DNA of 12,522 nucleotides, taken from contig CAYGFI010000142.1 of the NCBI GenBank assembly GCA_964349045.1, positions 1 through 12,522 of the forward strand, written 5' to 3'. The first letter of the stretch is position 1; each line of letters opens with the position of its first letter. This document shows positions 1 through 7,832 of the stretch, piece after piece. This DNA comes from JACJXF01 sp964349045 (GTDB lineage Bacteria > Bacteroidota > Bacteroidia > Bacteroidales > GCA-2748055). A program made the translations under genes and the position numbers. The notes under the pieces were generated by a model. That model ran no database searches. It was not told the DNA's origin and was given only the letters and a program-made list of their open reading frames with translations.

Positions 1-1
1 C

Positions 2-1777
2 AGTGTGAATATTCAGTTGGGGAATTTAGATAAGGCTGTAGCTTATTATAAAGAAGCATATGAAATATTTAAAGAACTTAACTATAAAGAGGGAATAGCT
101 TCTACTTTAAATAATATGGGAGTAATTTATGGTCAGTGGAAATATTTCCCAAGCGCTCTTCAGGTTTATATGGAATCACTTGACATTGTTCAAGAGTTAG
201 GAGATCAGAAGGAAGTGGCAAATACCTTGACCAATATTGGAATCGTTTATAATAATATGCTCATAGATACGCTGACAAGTATTTATGGAAATTATTACCG
301 CGATAGTATCAATATAAAAAAGCTGAGCTTAAATTTTGATTTAGTTAAAAATGCTATCAGGTATCATAATCAATCCCTCGAAATAAGAAAACAAATTAAT
401 AATATTCGCGGGATAGGAACCTGTCTGGTAAATCTTGGGAATACATATTCGTATATCGGGGATAATGAAAAAGCAAGGCAGTTTTTTGAGGAATGGCTTG
501 CCATGGCAGACCAGATTCAGGACGATGAGCAGCAAACAGCTATATACATTTCACTTGGCCAGTTATACCGTTACAAAGGACAATACGACAATGCAATAGA
601 CTATTTTAAAAGGGCACAAGAACTGGCAACGAAAATCAATATGAAATTGTATTTGCAGTCTATAGCCGAATATCTTTCCCAGGTTTATGCTCTTAGGGGT
701 GATTATAAATTAGCCCTCGATAATTATATGAAATACTCTGATTTGAAGGACTCAATCATGACAACAGAAGGTCAGAAACTGATCGGAGAAATGCAGGTCA
801 AATACGAAACTGATGCCAAGGAAAAAGAAAATCAGCTTTTAAGAAAAGACCAGGTGATTAATGAATCACGTCTGAAACAACAACGGTTTGCAATTTATAC
901 TTTCTTATTTGGTTTTCTGGTGGTTATTGTCTTTGTAATCATGCTGATACGTCAGAATAGCCAGAAAAAGAAAGCTAATTTCGAGCTTGCCAAGAGGAAT
1001 GCCCTGATAACCGAACAGAAGAAGGAGATTACCGACAGTATCCAGTATGCCAGCCGAATCCAGAACGCCATTCTGCCTCCGGCTGAAATGATCGAAAACC
1101 TGTTACCGGAGCATTTTATCATTTACCGGCCAAGGGATATCGTCAGCGGTGACTATTACTGGATTACAGAAAAGGGACCAAAGATTTATATAATGGCTGC
1201 CGATTGTACGGGACACGGAGTTCCCGGAGCCTTTATGAGTATGCTGGGAGTGGCCTTTCTGAATGAAATAGTAAGTAAACATATTGAAATTGCAGCCAAC
1301 CAGCTGCTGAATGAGTTAAGAAAACAGGTTATTATCTCTCTTCACCAGACAGGTCGTGAAGGAGAAAACCAGGATGGAATGGATGTGGCTCTTTATATCA
1401 TAGATAAAAAGGAAATGAACCTCGAATACTCAGGCGCTAATAACCCGCTGTTTATCTTTCGTGGTGAGGAATTCATTGAGCTTAAAGCTGATAAAATGCC
1501 AATTGGAATTCACCGCATGGCCGATAATTCCTTTACCAATTATAAAATCGATATCAAAAAAGAAGATATGATTTATGCTTTCTCGGATGGTTATCCCGAC
1601 CAGTTTGGAGGACCCAAAGGGAAAAAACTAATGATAAAAAACTTCAGAAAAACCCTTCAGGATATTCATTTTAAACCTCTTGCAGAGCAAAAACTCATCC
1701 TTGAAAAAACTCTGGATGACTGGATGCACGGGACACACCAGATTGATGATATTATGGTAATCGGCGTTAGGGTATGA
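2..1777 (+). CDS. TPR-containing membrane-anchored PP2C/SpoIIE-family serine phosphatase (5' truncated)
   Basis: The reading frame is open through the window edge and the first residues already lie inside a TPR, so the real start is upstream; the GTG at 5 is only the first in-frame start codon. Numbering from that GTG, residues 1 to about 255 hold several TPRs with an insertion near 85-115. A charged coiled-coil stretch (about 262-293) precedes one transmembrane helix at 295-317. A signalling helix (about 320-355) leads to the phosphatase domain (about 360-590). The PP2C metal-site aspartates are present: D383 in SGDYYW, D400 in ADCTGHG, D528 in FSDGYPDQ and D581/D582 in the final DDIMVIG, so the enzyme should be active. 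Family knowledge: such proteins sense through the TPR part and dephosphorylate anti-sigma-antagonist-like phosphoserine proteins. The sensing side probably faces the periplasm, an inference from the topology. No substrate or partner gene is visible here. It converges with the next gene, one base apart. Confidence 0.93.
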   Translation, partial: SVNIQLGNLDKAVAYYKEAYEIFKELNYKEGIASTLNNMGVIYGQWKYFPSALQVYMESLDIVQELGDQKEVANTLTNIGIVYNNMLIDTLTSIYGNYYRDSINIKKLSLNFDLVKNAIRYHNQSLEIRKQINNIRGIGTCLVNLGNTYSYIGDNEKARQFFEEWLAMADQIQDDEQQTAIYISLGQLYRYKGQYDNAIDYFKRAQELATKINMKLYLQSIAEYLSQVYALRGDYKLALDNYMKYSDLKDSIMTTEGQKLIGEMQVKYETDAKEKENQLLRKDQVINESRLKQQRFAIYTFLFGFLVVIVFVIMLIRQNSQKKKANFELAKRNALITEQKKEITDSIQYASRIQNAILPPAEMIENLLPEHFIIYRPRDIVSGDYYWITEKGPKIYIMAADCTGHGVPGAFMSMLGVAFLNEIVSKHIEIAANQLLNELRKQVIISLHQTGREGENQDGMDVALYIIDKKEMNLEYSGANNPLFIFRGEEFIELKADKMPIGIHRMADNSFTNYKIDIKKEDMIYAFSDGYPDQFGGPKGKKLMIKNFRKTLQDIHFKPLAEQKLILEKTLDDWMHGTHQIDDIMVIGVRV

Positions 1778-1778
1778 T

Positions 1779-2054
1779 CTAATCCAGCATTTCGAGAACG
1801 TCCTGTTTACCTAGTAAGAGAATTGGAAATATTGTTGTATGAGAAGAGTCTATATCGGACATGACCCCGTTTTGCCTCTGCGAAATATAGATCCAGCCTT
1901 TCCCGGCATTTTCAGCGGTAACGGCAATTACAAAACCCGCTAAAGGTTTACTGCTCTGTGCTTCTGCTGAAGGAGTAAAGAAATTAAGAGCAAAAAAAAG
2001 GCTGATGATCAGAATAGTTTTTTCATAATTGTTTAGGATAAATGCATTTAACAT
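1779..2054 (-). CDS. Small secreted protein of unknown function (possible start-proximal frameshift)
   Basis: A 91-residue frame with a clear secretory signal: a hydrophobic run (TILIISLFFALNFF, about residues 13-26), then TPSAEAQ with a likely cut after AEA. The mature part would be only about 58 residues, without Cys or any motif I recognise. The N-terminus is odd. The frame as written begins at an ATG (2054), giving an unusual extension MLNAFILNNYEK before the hydrophobic core. A second ATG at 2026-2024 is followed by six A and reads MKKLF then a stop. With one more A in that run it would read MKKTILIISLFFALNFF, a textbook Bacteroidetes signal peptide continuous with the rest. Either the upstream ATG is used, or the gene carries a one-base deletion (mutation, phase variation or sequencing error). 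It lies 42 bp downstream of meaB on the same strand and may be cotranscribed with it. I do not recognise a family; real coding is likely but not certain. Confidence 0.55.
   Translation of the reverse strand: MLNAFILNNYEKTILIISLFFALNFFTPSAEAQSSKPLAGFVIAVTAENAGKGWIYISQRQNGVMSDIDSSHTTIFPILLLGKQDVLEMLD
2018..2026 (-). other. Homopolymer of six A next to an alternative start codon
   Basis: On the minus strand this reads ATG followed by six A. The ATG is out of frame with the secreted-protein reading frame as written, but a seven-A version would bring it into frame and yield the canonical MKKT signal-peptide start. This is a candidate indel site that decides which start the small gene at 1779-2054 uses. 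Confidence 0.5.
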
Positions 2055-2075
2055 TGTTTCTATGTTGTACTGTCC

Positions 2076-2101
2076 AATAACCTTAATGATAAAGGATTAT
2101 T
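2076..2101. terminator. Hairpin at the meaB 3' end (weak terminator candidate)
   Basis: AATAACCTT at 2076-2084 is complementary to AAGG-A-TTATT at 2092-2101, with one bulged A and a 7-nt loop; the right arm overlaps the meaB stop codon (2097-2099). Read on the plus strand it is followed by TTAATTTTT, so it resembles an intrinsic terminator for transcripts running past the phosphatase gene. On the minus strand no U-run follows, so it is a poor terminator for meaB and read-through into the small secreted-protein gene is plausible. The stem is AT-rich and weak. Confidence 0.3.
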
Positions 2102-3191
2102 TTAATTTTTGGTTAAAGTAACGTATCAACTCAGTTGCCGCCACAAAAGAGCTTATGCGGTTGTCAAGAACCTGTTTTTCAAGATCCGATGTCATCCTCT
2201 GAATTTCCGGATCGCTGTAAAACTGACGTTTAAGCTGCTCGTTGAGGGTTTCGTACATCCAGTATTTCGACTGTTCGTTTCTTCGTTGTGTAAAGTAATT
2301 ATTCCCGGAGCAATGTTTCATGTAATGCTCAATTGTTTCCCAGATTTCTGCAATTCCCTCATTCTTTTGTGCGCTGCAGGTAAGTACTGTGGGAATCCAT
2401 CCGGAGGGAGACGGAGGAAACAGGTGAAGGGCATTATTGTACTCATTCCGGGCGAGATTCGCTTTTTCAATATTATTTCCATCGGCTTTATTAATGGCAA
2501 TCATATCGGCCATTTCCATTATACCCCTTTTTATACCCTGCAATTCGTCACCGGCCCCTGCCAGCATAAGCAGGAGGAAAAAATCGACCATGGAATGCAC
2601 CGCTGTTTCTGACTGTCCGACACCAACTGTTTCAATAAAAATTGTATCGAAACCAGCCGCTTCACAAAGAATAATTGATTCCCGGGTTTTTCTTGCCACA
2701 CCCCCCAGGGTTCCGCCGGACGGTGAAGGTCGAATAAATGCATTTGCATCTGAAGAAAGCAATTCCATACGGGTTTTATCACCCATTATACTACCGCCTG
2801 AACGTTCACTGCTGGGATCGATGGCAAGTACTGCAAGTTTTTTACCGAGGGAGGTGAGGTAGGTTCCAAAAGATTCGATGAATGTACTTTTTCCGACACC
2901 CGGAACACCTGTGATACCAATTCGAACAGAATTTCCGGCATAGGGCAGGCATTTTTCAATTATATTTTGTGCTGTCTTCTGATGTGAATCAAGCGAACTT
3001 TCAATCAGGGTAATTGCCTGACTTAGTATCGTACGGTTACCCATAAGAACTCCCTCGATAAACATCTCTGCAGAGGGATTTTTCCGGCGGGCAGTCCTGA
3101 TCCTCTCAGCTGCTCCCTTGTCAACAGAATCGGGCTGTTCAACACCTTTTGTGACACTGAGAGCAGAGTAAGGATCTTTTTCTTTATTCAT
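2097..3191 (-). CDS. meaB: Methylmalonyl-CoA mutase accessory GTPase MeaB (ArgK family)
   Basis: A SIMIBI-class P-loop GTPase that assists and protects adenosylcobalamin-dependent methylmalonyl-CoA mutase: it gates cofactor loading and GTP hydrolysis, and helps release inactivated cofactor, in the cytoplasm. Visible motifs: Walker A GVPGVGKS (95-102), the family signature AIDPSSERSGGSIMGDKTRM (about 123-142), the switch/Walker B region IETVGVGQSE (186-195) and the guanine-specificity motif NKADG (234-238). A C-terminal helical segment (about 295-364) matches the dimerisation arm of the family. At 364 residues it is slightly longer than most homologues; the extra length is an N-terminal tail of about 40 polar residues. 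The ATG at 3191 lies 5 bp after the stop of the DUF1573 gene, with AGGAG about 19 nt upstream, so the two are probably cotranscribed. The mutase subunits it serves are not in this window. Older names (ArgK, LAO/AO transport ATPase) are misleading. Confidence 0.95.
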   Translation of the reverse strand: MNKEKDPYSALSVTKGVEQPDSVDKGAAERIRTARRKNPSAEMFIEGVLMGNRTILSQAITLIESSLDSHQKTAQNIIEKCLPYAGNSVRIGITGVPGVGKSTFIESFGTYLTSLGKKLAVLAIDPSSERSGGSIMGDKTRMELLSSDANAFIRPSPSGGTLGGVARKTRESIILCEAAGFDTIFIETVGVGQSETAVHSMVDFFLLLMLAGAGDELQGIKRGIMEMADMIAINKADGNNIEKANLARNEYNNALHLFPPSPSGWIPTVLTCSAQKNEGIAEIWETIEHYMKHCSGNNYFTQRRNEQSKYWMYETLNEQLKRQFYSDPEIQRMTSDLEKQVLDNRISSFVAATELIRYFNQKLK

Positions 3192-3196
3192 TCAAT

Positions 3197-4282
3197 TTAT
3201 TCCGTTACTTCTCCTTTCACCCAAAGAATAACTTTTGGATTCTCCGGATCGTTAGTAATTACTGTAATTGTTTTATTCTGTTGACCAACCTTACCTGCTG
3301 AATTAAAGGTTGTCTTAATCGTACCGGTTTTTCCTGCAGGGATCATATTAGCAGAGGTGATAACTGCAGTGCAACCACAGGCTGCCGTAACTTTCCTGAT
3401 TAATAAGTCAGACTTACCGGTGTTGGTAAAAGTATACTCGAAAGAAACGGATTCACCCTGCTTTATTTTACCAAAATCGAATGTGCTTTGCGCGAAATTT
3501 ATTTTAGCAGCTTTCGCTTTATCTGCGGCTGAAATATTTGTAAAATCTTCCTGGAGGTCGGCGCTGACAATTAATTTATAAGCATTTTGGGTTGTCCCGT
3601 TTATGTAAATATCCATGCGGTCGATCATAAATCCCCAGTCATCTTTTGTGGCTGAGTTATAACTTATTTCAATAACTCCTTTCTGGTTGGGCCCCAGTGT
3701 TTCAGGGATCGCTTTGACAGCAAGATGTACCGGTACGTTTTGCAGTTTAACTGTCTGAGGTTGATCGGTAGTGTTTATCATGGCCACTTCTTTCACCTGA
3801 CTTTTTCCTTTATTAACAGTACCGAAACTCAGATGATTCATATTCAGACGGATAGGCCCAAAAGCGAATCTGTATTCATCCTCAATTGTAATGGGTTTTG
3901 GTGTAACGTTTCCACTGATAGTAAGCTTTACAGATGCCGGTTCTGCATTTGATTGTACGGTTATGTATTTCTCGAATGGACCCGGGCGGCCTTTCGGATC
4001 ATAAGCTGCACTTACAAATCCTTTCTGACCAGGTAAAACGGGTTGTTTTGTCCATTCAGGGGTAGTACAACCACATGAAGTTGAGACATTCTGGATGATC
4101 AGTGCCTCACCCCCTGTATTGGTAAATTCAAATTTGTGGGTCTGAACTCCCCCTGATTCCAGAAGGCTCCCGAAATTAAAGCTGATTTCATTAAAGGAAA
4201 TTGCTGCCGTTTTCGATTGTGCATTAATTGCCATTGAAAATGCTCCCGAAACTATACAAACAAGTAGAAAAATCTTTTTCAT
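3197..4282 (-). CDS. Secreted DUF1573 (Ig-like) repeat protein
   Basis: An exported protein of 361 residues, taking the ATG at 4282; an in-frame start 13 codons upstream (4321) would bury the signal peptide behind a polar extension, so I prefer 4282. The signal peptide is MKKIFLLVCIVSGAFSMA followed by INAQ, with a likely cut after about residue 21. Two DUF1573 domains are clear, at about 27-126 and 260-360. Each has the pattern F-x-FG (SFNFG 34-38; TFDFG 267-271), an FTNTG strand, and a conserved CGCT motif (SCGCT 69-73, ACGCT 301-305) followed by a PGQKG or PAGKTG turn. A third, degenerate Ig-like domain without cysteines fills about 145-245 (LSFGTVNKG). DUF1573 proteins are abundant in Bacteroidetes, but their biochemical role is not established; an envelope location is inferred from the signal peptide. 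The gene is divergent from the outer-membrane protein at 4534 and sits 5 bp upstream of meaB. Confidence 0.9.
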   Translation of the reverse strand: MKKIFLLVCIVSGAFSMAINAQSKTAAISFNEISFNFGSLLESGGVQTHKFEFTNTGGEALIIQNVSTSCGCTTPEWTKQPVLPGQKGFVSAAYDPKGRPGPFEKYITVQSNAEPASVKLTISGNVTPKPITIEDEYRFAFGPIRLNMNHLSFGTVNKGKSQVKEVAMINTTDQPQTVKLQNVPVHLAVKAIPETLGPNQKGVIEISYNSATKDDWGFMIDRMDIYINGTTQNAYKLIVSADLQEDFTNISAADKAKAAKINFAQSTFDFGKIKQGESVSFEYTFTNTGKSDLLIRKVTAACGCTAVITSANMIPAGKTGTIKTTFNSAGKVGQQNKTITVITNDPENPKVILWVKGEVTE

Positions 4283-4533
4283 TTTATTTATCTTTTGATA
4301 ATTACATGAATCAACGATCAAATTCCGTGCAAAATTGTTATTCGTACAAAATTAAAAATTTAAATTCTTTATACCGTCATAGATTTGGAAATGTTTCAAA
4401 ATACGTATAATGAATTTCGCGCATAATATTGGTAAAACACTTCATTGAATAAAATTGTTTATTGATCCATAGTCTGATTTTGATTATAAAATCTCAGGAA
4501 TAGTTAACTTTAACCCATCGAATTAATCAAACA
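4283..4533. promoter_or_regulatory. Divergent intergenic region between the DUF1573 and outer-membrane protein genes
   Basis: About 251 bp, strongly AT-rich and without a credible gene. It must carry promoters for both flanking transcription units. Towards the DUF1573 gene there is a perfect TAnnTTTG box (separate entry). Towards the gene at 4534 the best candidate is TGATTTTG at 4475-4482, one mismatch from TAnnTTTG, with TTG at 4455-4457 17 bp upstream; this is weak. No operator-like palindrome or riboswitch fold was noticed. Confidence 0.5.
4347..4354 (-). promoter_or_regulatory. Candidate Bacteroidetes -7 box for the DUF1573-meaB unit
   Basis: The minus strand reads TAATTTTG, a full match to the Bacteroidetes primary-sigma -7 consensus TAnnTTTG, and ends about 64 nt upstream of the preferred ATG at 4282. 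No good TTTG -33 element is seen at the usual spacing, and in AT-rich DNA such an octamer can occur by chance. Confidence 0.35.
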
Positions 4534-7500
4534 GTGTTGACAGAAAGCAAAATAACAAGATACCTTCTTCTTCCGTTATTCCTGATGCTGCCTCTGATTA
4601 TGAGCGCTCAGTTCTATAATGGCCACCAGATGAAGTTTGGAAAAAACCGGGTTCAGTTCAATACCTTTTACTGGAAGTTCTACCGGTTCGAGAGGTACGA
4701 TGTATATTCCTACGAGGATGGGACCGAGCTTTCTTTATATGTGGCTGACTATGTTGAGAAGGAATTGGAACGGATTGAACGCTTCTTTGATTATAATTTC
4801 GAAAAAAGATTAATTTTTATCGCCTATAATAAAATGTCCGATTACAGGCAAAGCAATATAGGGCAGGGTCTTGTGGAGGAGGATAATTCCAATATCGGGG
4901 GGGTAACACGAATTATACAGAATAAAATTTTTGTTTATTTCGAGGGAGATCACCTGAAGCTTCAAAAGGAATTAACCCAGACTATTTCCGAAGCTCTTAT
5001 TCAGGAAATGCTTTATGGAAATGATTTTAAGGATAATTTCACGAACTCTACCCTGATTCAGATCCCCGAATGGTATCTTAAAGGACTTATTTCATATGTC
5101 ACCGAACCCTGGAATTTCGATCTCGATAACCGGGTTAAAGACGGGATACTTACAGGTAAATATGAAAAGTTTAATCGGTTGTCGGGTCCCGACGCGGTTA
5201 TCGCCGGACACTCATTCTGGAAATACATTGCTGATACTTATGGGCAATCAGTAATTCCCAATATTCTCTACCTTACCCGCATTAATAAAAGCGCCAATTC
5301 GGGATTTCTATATGTACTGGGCCTTCCTATAAAAGATCTTTCTTATGAATGGCTTGGGTATTATATGGATTTGTACCAGCCGGCAGAAGACCTGGGTGAC
5401 TTGCCTGCTGACGGTAAACTATTTAAAAGAACAAAAAAAACCAGGGTCTATCAACAGGTGAAAATGAGCCCTGATGGTGCAAATATCGCCTTTGTTACAA
5501 ATGAACTGGGACAGTTTAAAATCTTCCTATACAATTCGGAAACAAAAAAAGCAAGGAAGATTCTTAAAAAAGAGCATAAAATAGATCAGATTACCGATTA
5601 TTCTTATCCGGTCCTGGCCTGGCATCCTTCCGGCAAAATTCTTGCCTTTGTTACAGAAGAAAAAGGAATTCTCCGGTTGAATTATTATAACCTCGTGGAT
5701 CAGGAAATATCCCAGAGAATTTTAATGCTTTATGAAAAAGTACTTGACCTGGCATACTCCGATGATGGGTTGAGGTTTGTTATTTCGGGCGTTGTTAATG
5801 GCCAGACAGACATTTATATACATAATATCGTCTCTGCAACCAATGAGCAGATTACCAATGATCTGGCAGATGATTTTAATCCCCGGTTTATCAATAAATC
5901 TACCGGAATAATTTTTACATCAAACCGGAATTACGATACTCTGGAACCTGAAAAACCTGATAATGCTGAGAATAGTCTTTCGGATTATTATTCAGTATTT
6001 ACCTACGATTATTCCAAAGGCGGGGGAGAATTAAGGAGAATAAGCGAACGTAACTATTTCAACTACAAATCCCCTTTTGCTCTCGGTAATAATCAATATT
6101 CTTATTTGTCAGACGAATCGGGTATTGTAAACCGATATGCAGCAGAATACGACAGCACAATCAGTTTTATCGATACAACGACTCATTACAGATATTTCAG
6201 CCGCAGTTATCCGCTTACGAATTACCGCAGGAATATCGAAGAACATGATTATATTCCTTCTCAAAAAAAATATATTGAACTCCTTTTCCATAACAGCCGG
6301 TATAATCTATATACAGGCAGCTTAGATCCCCAGGCCTCCAATAATATTCAGATCAAAAACTCAATTTTTCGTGATAAATACCTTAAACAGGTTCAGGAGC
6401 AGGACAGTCTTAAAAGTATTAAGAAAAAGACCATTCTGATTAGGGATGTTGTGGATAATAATTTTATCTCGGGGGAGGATACTTTCCGGCTGGATTACAC
6501 CGCTATCGACATTAACAATTATGTATTTGAAAAGGAGAAACTGAATCTTTATAATGAAAGATTCCGTGAGAGCGGGTTTAGCATGGCAATGGATACCACG
6601 GTTGAAACCCGTAAAATGTATATCGACTATGAAACTTCCTTCTACCCGGATTATCTGGTGAATAAAGTGGATTTCAGTTTTCTTAATGAGTCATACCAGA
6701 CTTTTACCGGGGGCGCCGTATATTATAATCCCGGATTCAATATGTTGTTTAAGGTGGGGGCCACTGATCTTTTCGAAGATTACCGCCTTATCGGGGGAGT
6801 GAGGTTTGCTACCGACTTTGATAGCAACGAATACCTTTTATCAGTCGAAAACCTCAAGAAAAGGTTTGATCAACAAATTATTTTTCACAGACAAGTGTTT
6901 AAGACGGCAACAGAGACCTCCTATCTCAAAATATTCACTCATGAACTATTTTATTCTGTAAAATATCCTCTGAGCCAGGTAGCTGCATTTAAAGGTACGG
7001 TTTCTGGCCGGAACGACCGGATTGTATACCTTTCAACCGATCTGAATAACCTGAACGAAAATGATGACTTTCGTCCCTGGATTGGCCTTAAGGGTGAGTT
7101 TATCTTCGATAATACACGAACTCTGGGTAAAAATCTTTATACCGGCGCCAGGTTTAAAATTTTTGCTGAAGCATATAAAAGAATCAATGGTCCAAAATCA
7201 GGACTTTATATATTAGGAGCCGATTTTCGTCATTATATAAGAATTCACAGAACCCTGATCTGGGCAAACCGTTTTGCCACCAGTACCTCCTTTGGAGGGA
7301 GTCCTCTGATATATTACCTGGGAAGTGTTGATAACTGGCTGAATCTTTTCGGGAAGGTTGCCACATTCGATCAGTCGGTACCCATTGATTACACGAAAAA
7401 TTATGCTTACCAGACGCTGGCAACCAACATGAGAGGATTTACCCAAAATATACGTAATGGCAATAATTTCGCCCTGATCAATTCAGAAATTCGATGGCCT

Positions 7501-7821
7501 GTTATTCGTTATTTTGCCAATCATCCTATAAGTTCCAATTTCTGGAATAATTTTCAGACAGTAGGATTTTTTGATTTCGGTACCGCCTGGTCAGGACTGC
7601 ATCCCTGGTCAGGAAAAAATGCTTACGACAATGAAACCTATGAAAATGGACCTGTTACAGTAATTATCGATTCAAACCGTGAGCCTTTTGTTGCAGGCTA
7701 TGGCTTTGGTTTAAGAAGTCAGCTCCTGGGATATTTTGTCCGCGCTGACTGGGCCTGGGGAATCGAAAACAGGGTGATTCTGCCCAGAATATTTTATTTA
7801 TCATTGAACCTTGATTTTTAA
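4534..7821 (+). CDS. Outer-membrane protein: degenerate peptidase-MA-like domain, TolB-like propeller and C-terminal beta-barrel
   Basis: A 1095-residue envelope protein. The frame begins at GTG 4534, with TTG 4537 next and an in-frame stop at 4501, so the start is near here. The signal peptide has the core YLLLPLFLMLPLIM and a cut after MSA-Q. Residues about 30-290 resemble the peptidase-MA-like (gluzincin) fold: IPEWYLKGLISYV (177-189) matches the usual P-x-W-x-x-EGLA segment. However, the HExxH helix position reads TISEALIQEM (150-159) and the EG glutamate is Lys, so zinc ligands are missing and it should be inactive. Residues about 300-530 carry WD40/PD40-type propeller repeats (MSPDGANIAFVT from 311, WHPSGKILAFVT near 363, YSDDGLRFVISG near 410, FNPRF near 450). 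From about 700 the sequence is alternating aromatic strands of an outer-membrane barrel, ending LSLNLDF with a C-terminal Phe. Homologues are often called TolB or surface-antigen proteins; the true function is unknown. It heads a three-gene cluster. Confidence 0.85.
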   Translation: MLTESKITRYLLLPLFLMLPLIMSAQFYNGHQMKFGKNRVQFNTFYWKFYRFERYDVYSYEDGTELSLYVADYVEKELERIERFFDYNFEKRLIFIAYNKMSDYRQSNIGQGLVEEDNSNIGGVTRIIQNKIFVYFEGDHLKLQKELTQTISEALIQEMLYGNDFKDNFTNSTLIQIPEWYLKGLISYVTEPWNFDLDNRVKDGILTGKYEKFNRLSGPDAVIAGHSFWKYIADTYGQSVIPNILYLTRINKSANSGFLYVLGLPIKDLSYEWLGYYMDLYQPAEDLGDLPADGKLFKRTKKTRVYQQVKMSPDGANIAFVTNELGQFKIFLYNSETKKARKILKKEHKIDQITDYSYPVLAWHPSGKILAFVTEEKGILRLNYYNLVDQEISQRILMLYEKVLDLAYSDDGLRFVISGVVNGQTDIYIHNIVSATNEQITNDLADDFNPRFINKSTGIIFTSNRNYDTLEPEKPDNAENSLSDYYSVFTYDYSKGGGELRRISERNYFNYKSPFALGNNQYSYLSDESGIVNRYAAEYDSTISFIDTTTHYRYFSRSYPLTNYRRNIEEHDYIPSQKKYIELLFHNSRYNLYTGSLDPQASNNIQIKNSIFRDKYLKQVQEQDSLKSIKKKTILIRDVVDNNFISGEDTFRLDYTAIDINNYVFEKEKLNLYNERFRESGFSMAMDTTVETRKMYIDYETSFYPDYLVNKVDFSFLNESYQTFTGGAVYYNPGFNMLFKVGATDLFEDYRLIGGVRFATDFDSNEYLLSVENLKKRFDQQIIFHRQVFKTATETSYLKIFTHELFYSVKYPLSQVAAFKGTVSGRNDRIVYLSTDLNNLNENDDFRPWIGLKGEFIFDNTRTLGKNLYTGARFKIFAEAYKRINGPKSGLYILGADFRHYIRIHRTLIWANRFATSTSFGGSPLIYYLGSVDNWLNLFGKVATFDQSVPIDYTKNYAYQTLATNMRGFTQNIRNGNNFALINSEIRWPVIRYFANHPISSNFWNNFQTVGFFDFGTAWSGLHPWSGKNAYDNETYENGPVTVIIDSNREPFVAGYGFGLRSQLLGYFVRADWAWGIENRVILPRIFYLSLNLDF

Positions 7822-7832
7822 TACTGATCAAT

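Noticed and set aside
2109..2862. Long plus-strand open frames (up to 167 codons) opposite meaB
   Set aside because: They are antisense shadows of a strongly conserved GTPase gene, with low-complexity hydrophobic/Cys-rich translations and no recognisable domain or start signal.
4283..4321. Upstream start of the DUF1573 protein at 4321
   Set aside because: It would place 13 polar residues before a classic MKKIFLL signal peptide.
7184..7446. Minus-strand frames inside the barrel region of the outer-membrane protein gene
   Set aside because: The plus-strand protein is continuous and typical of a barrel here; the antisense frames have no family features.
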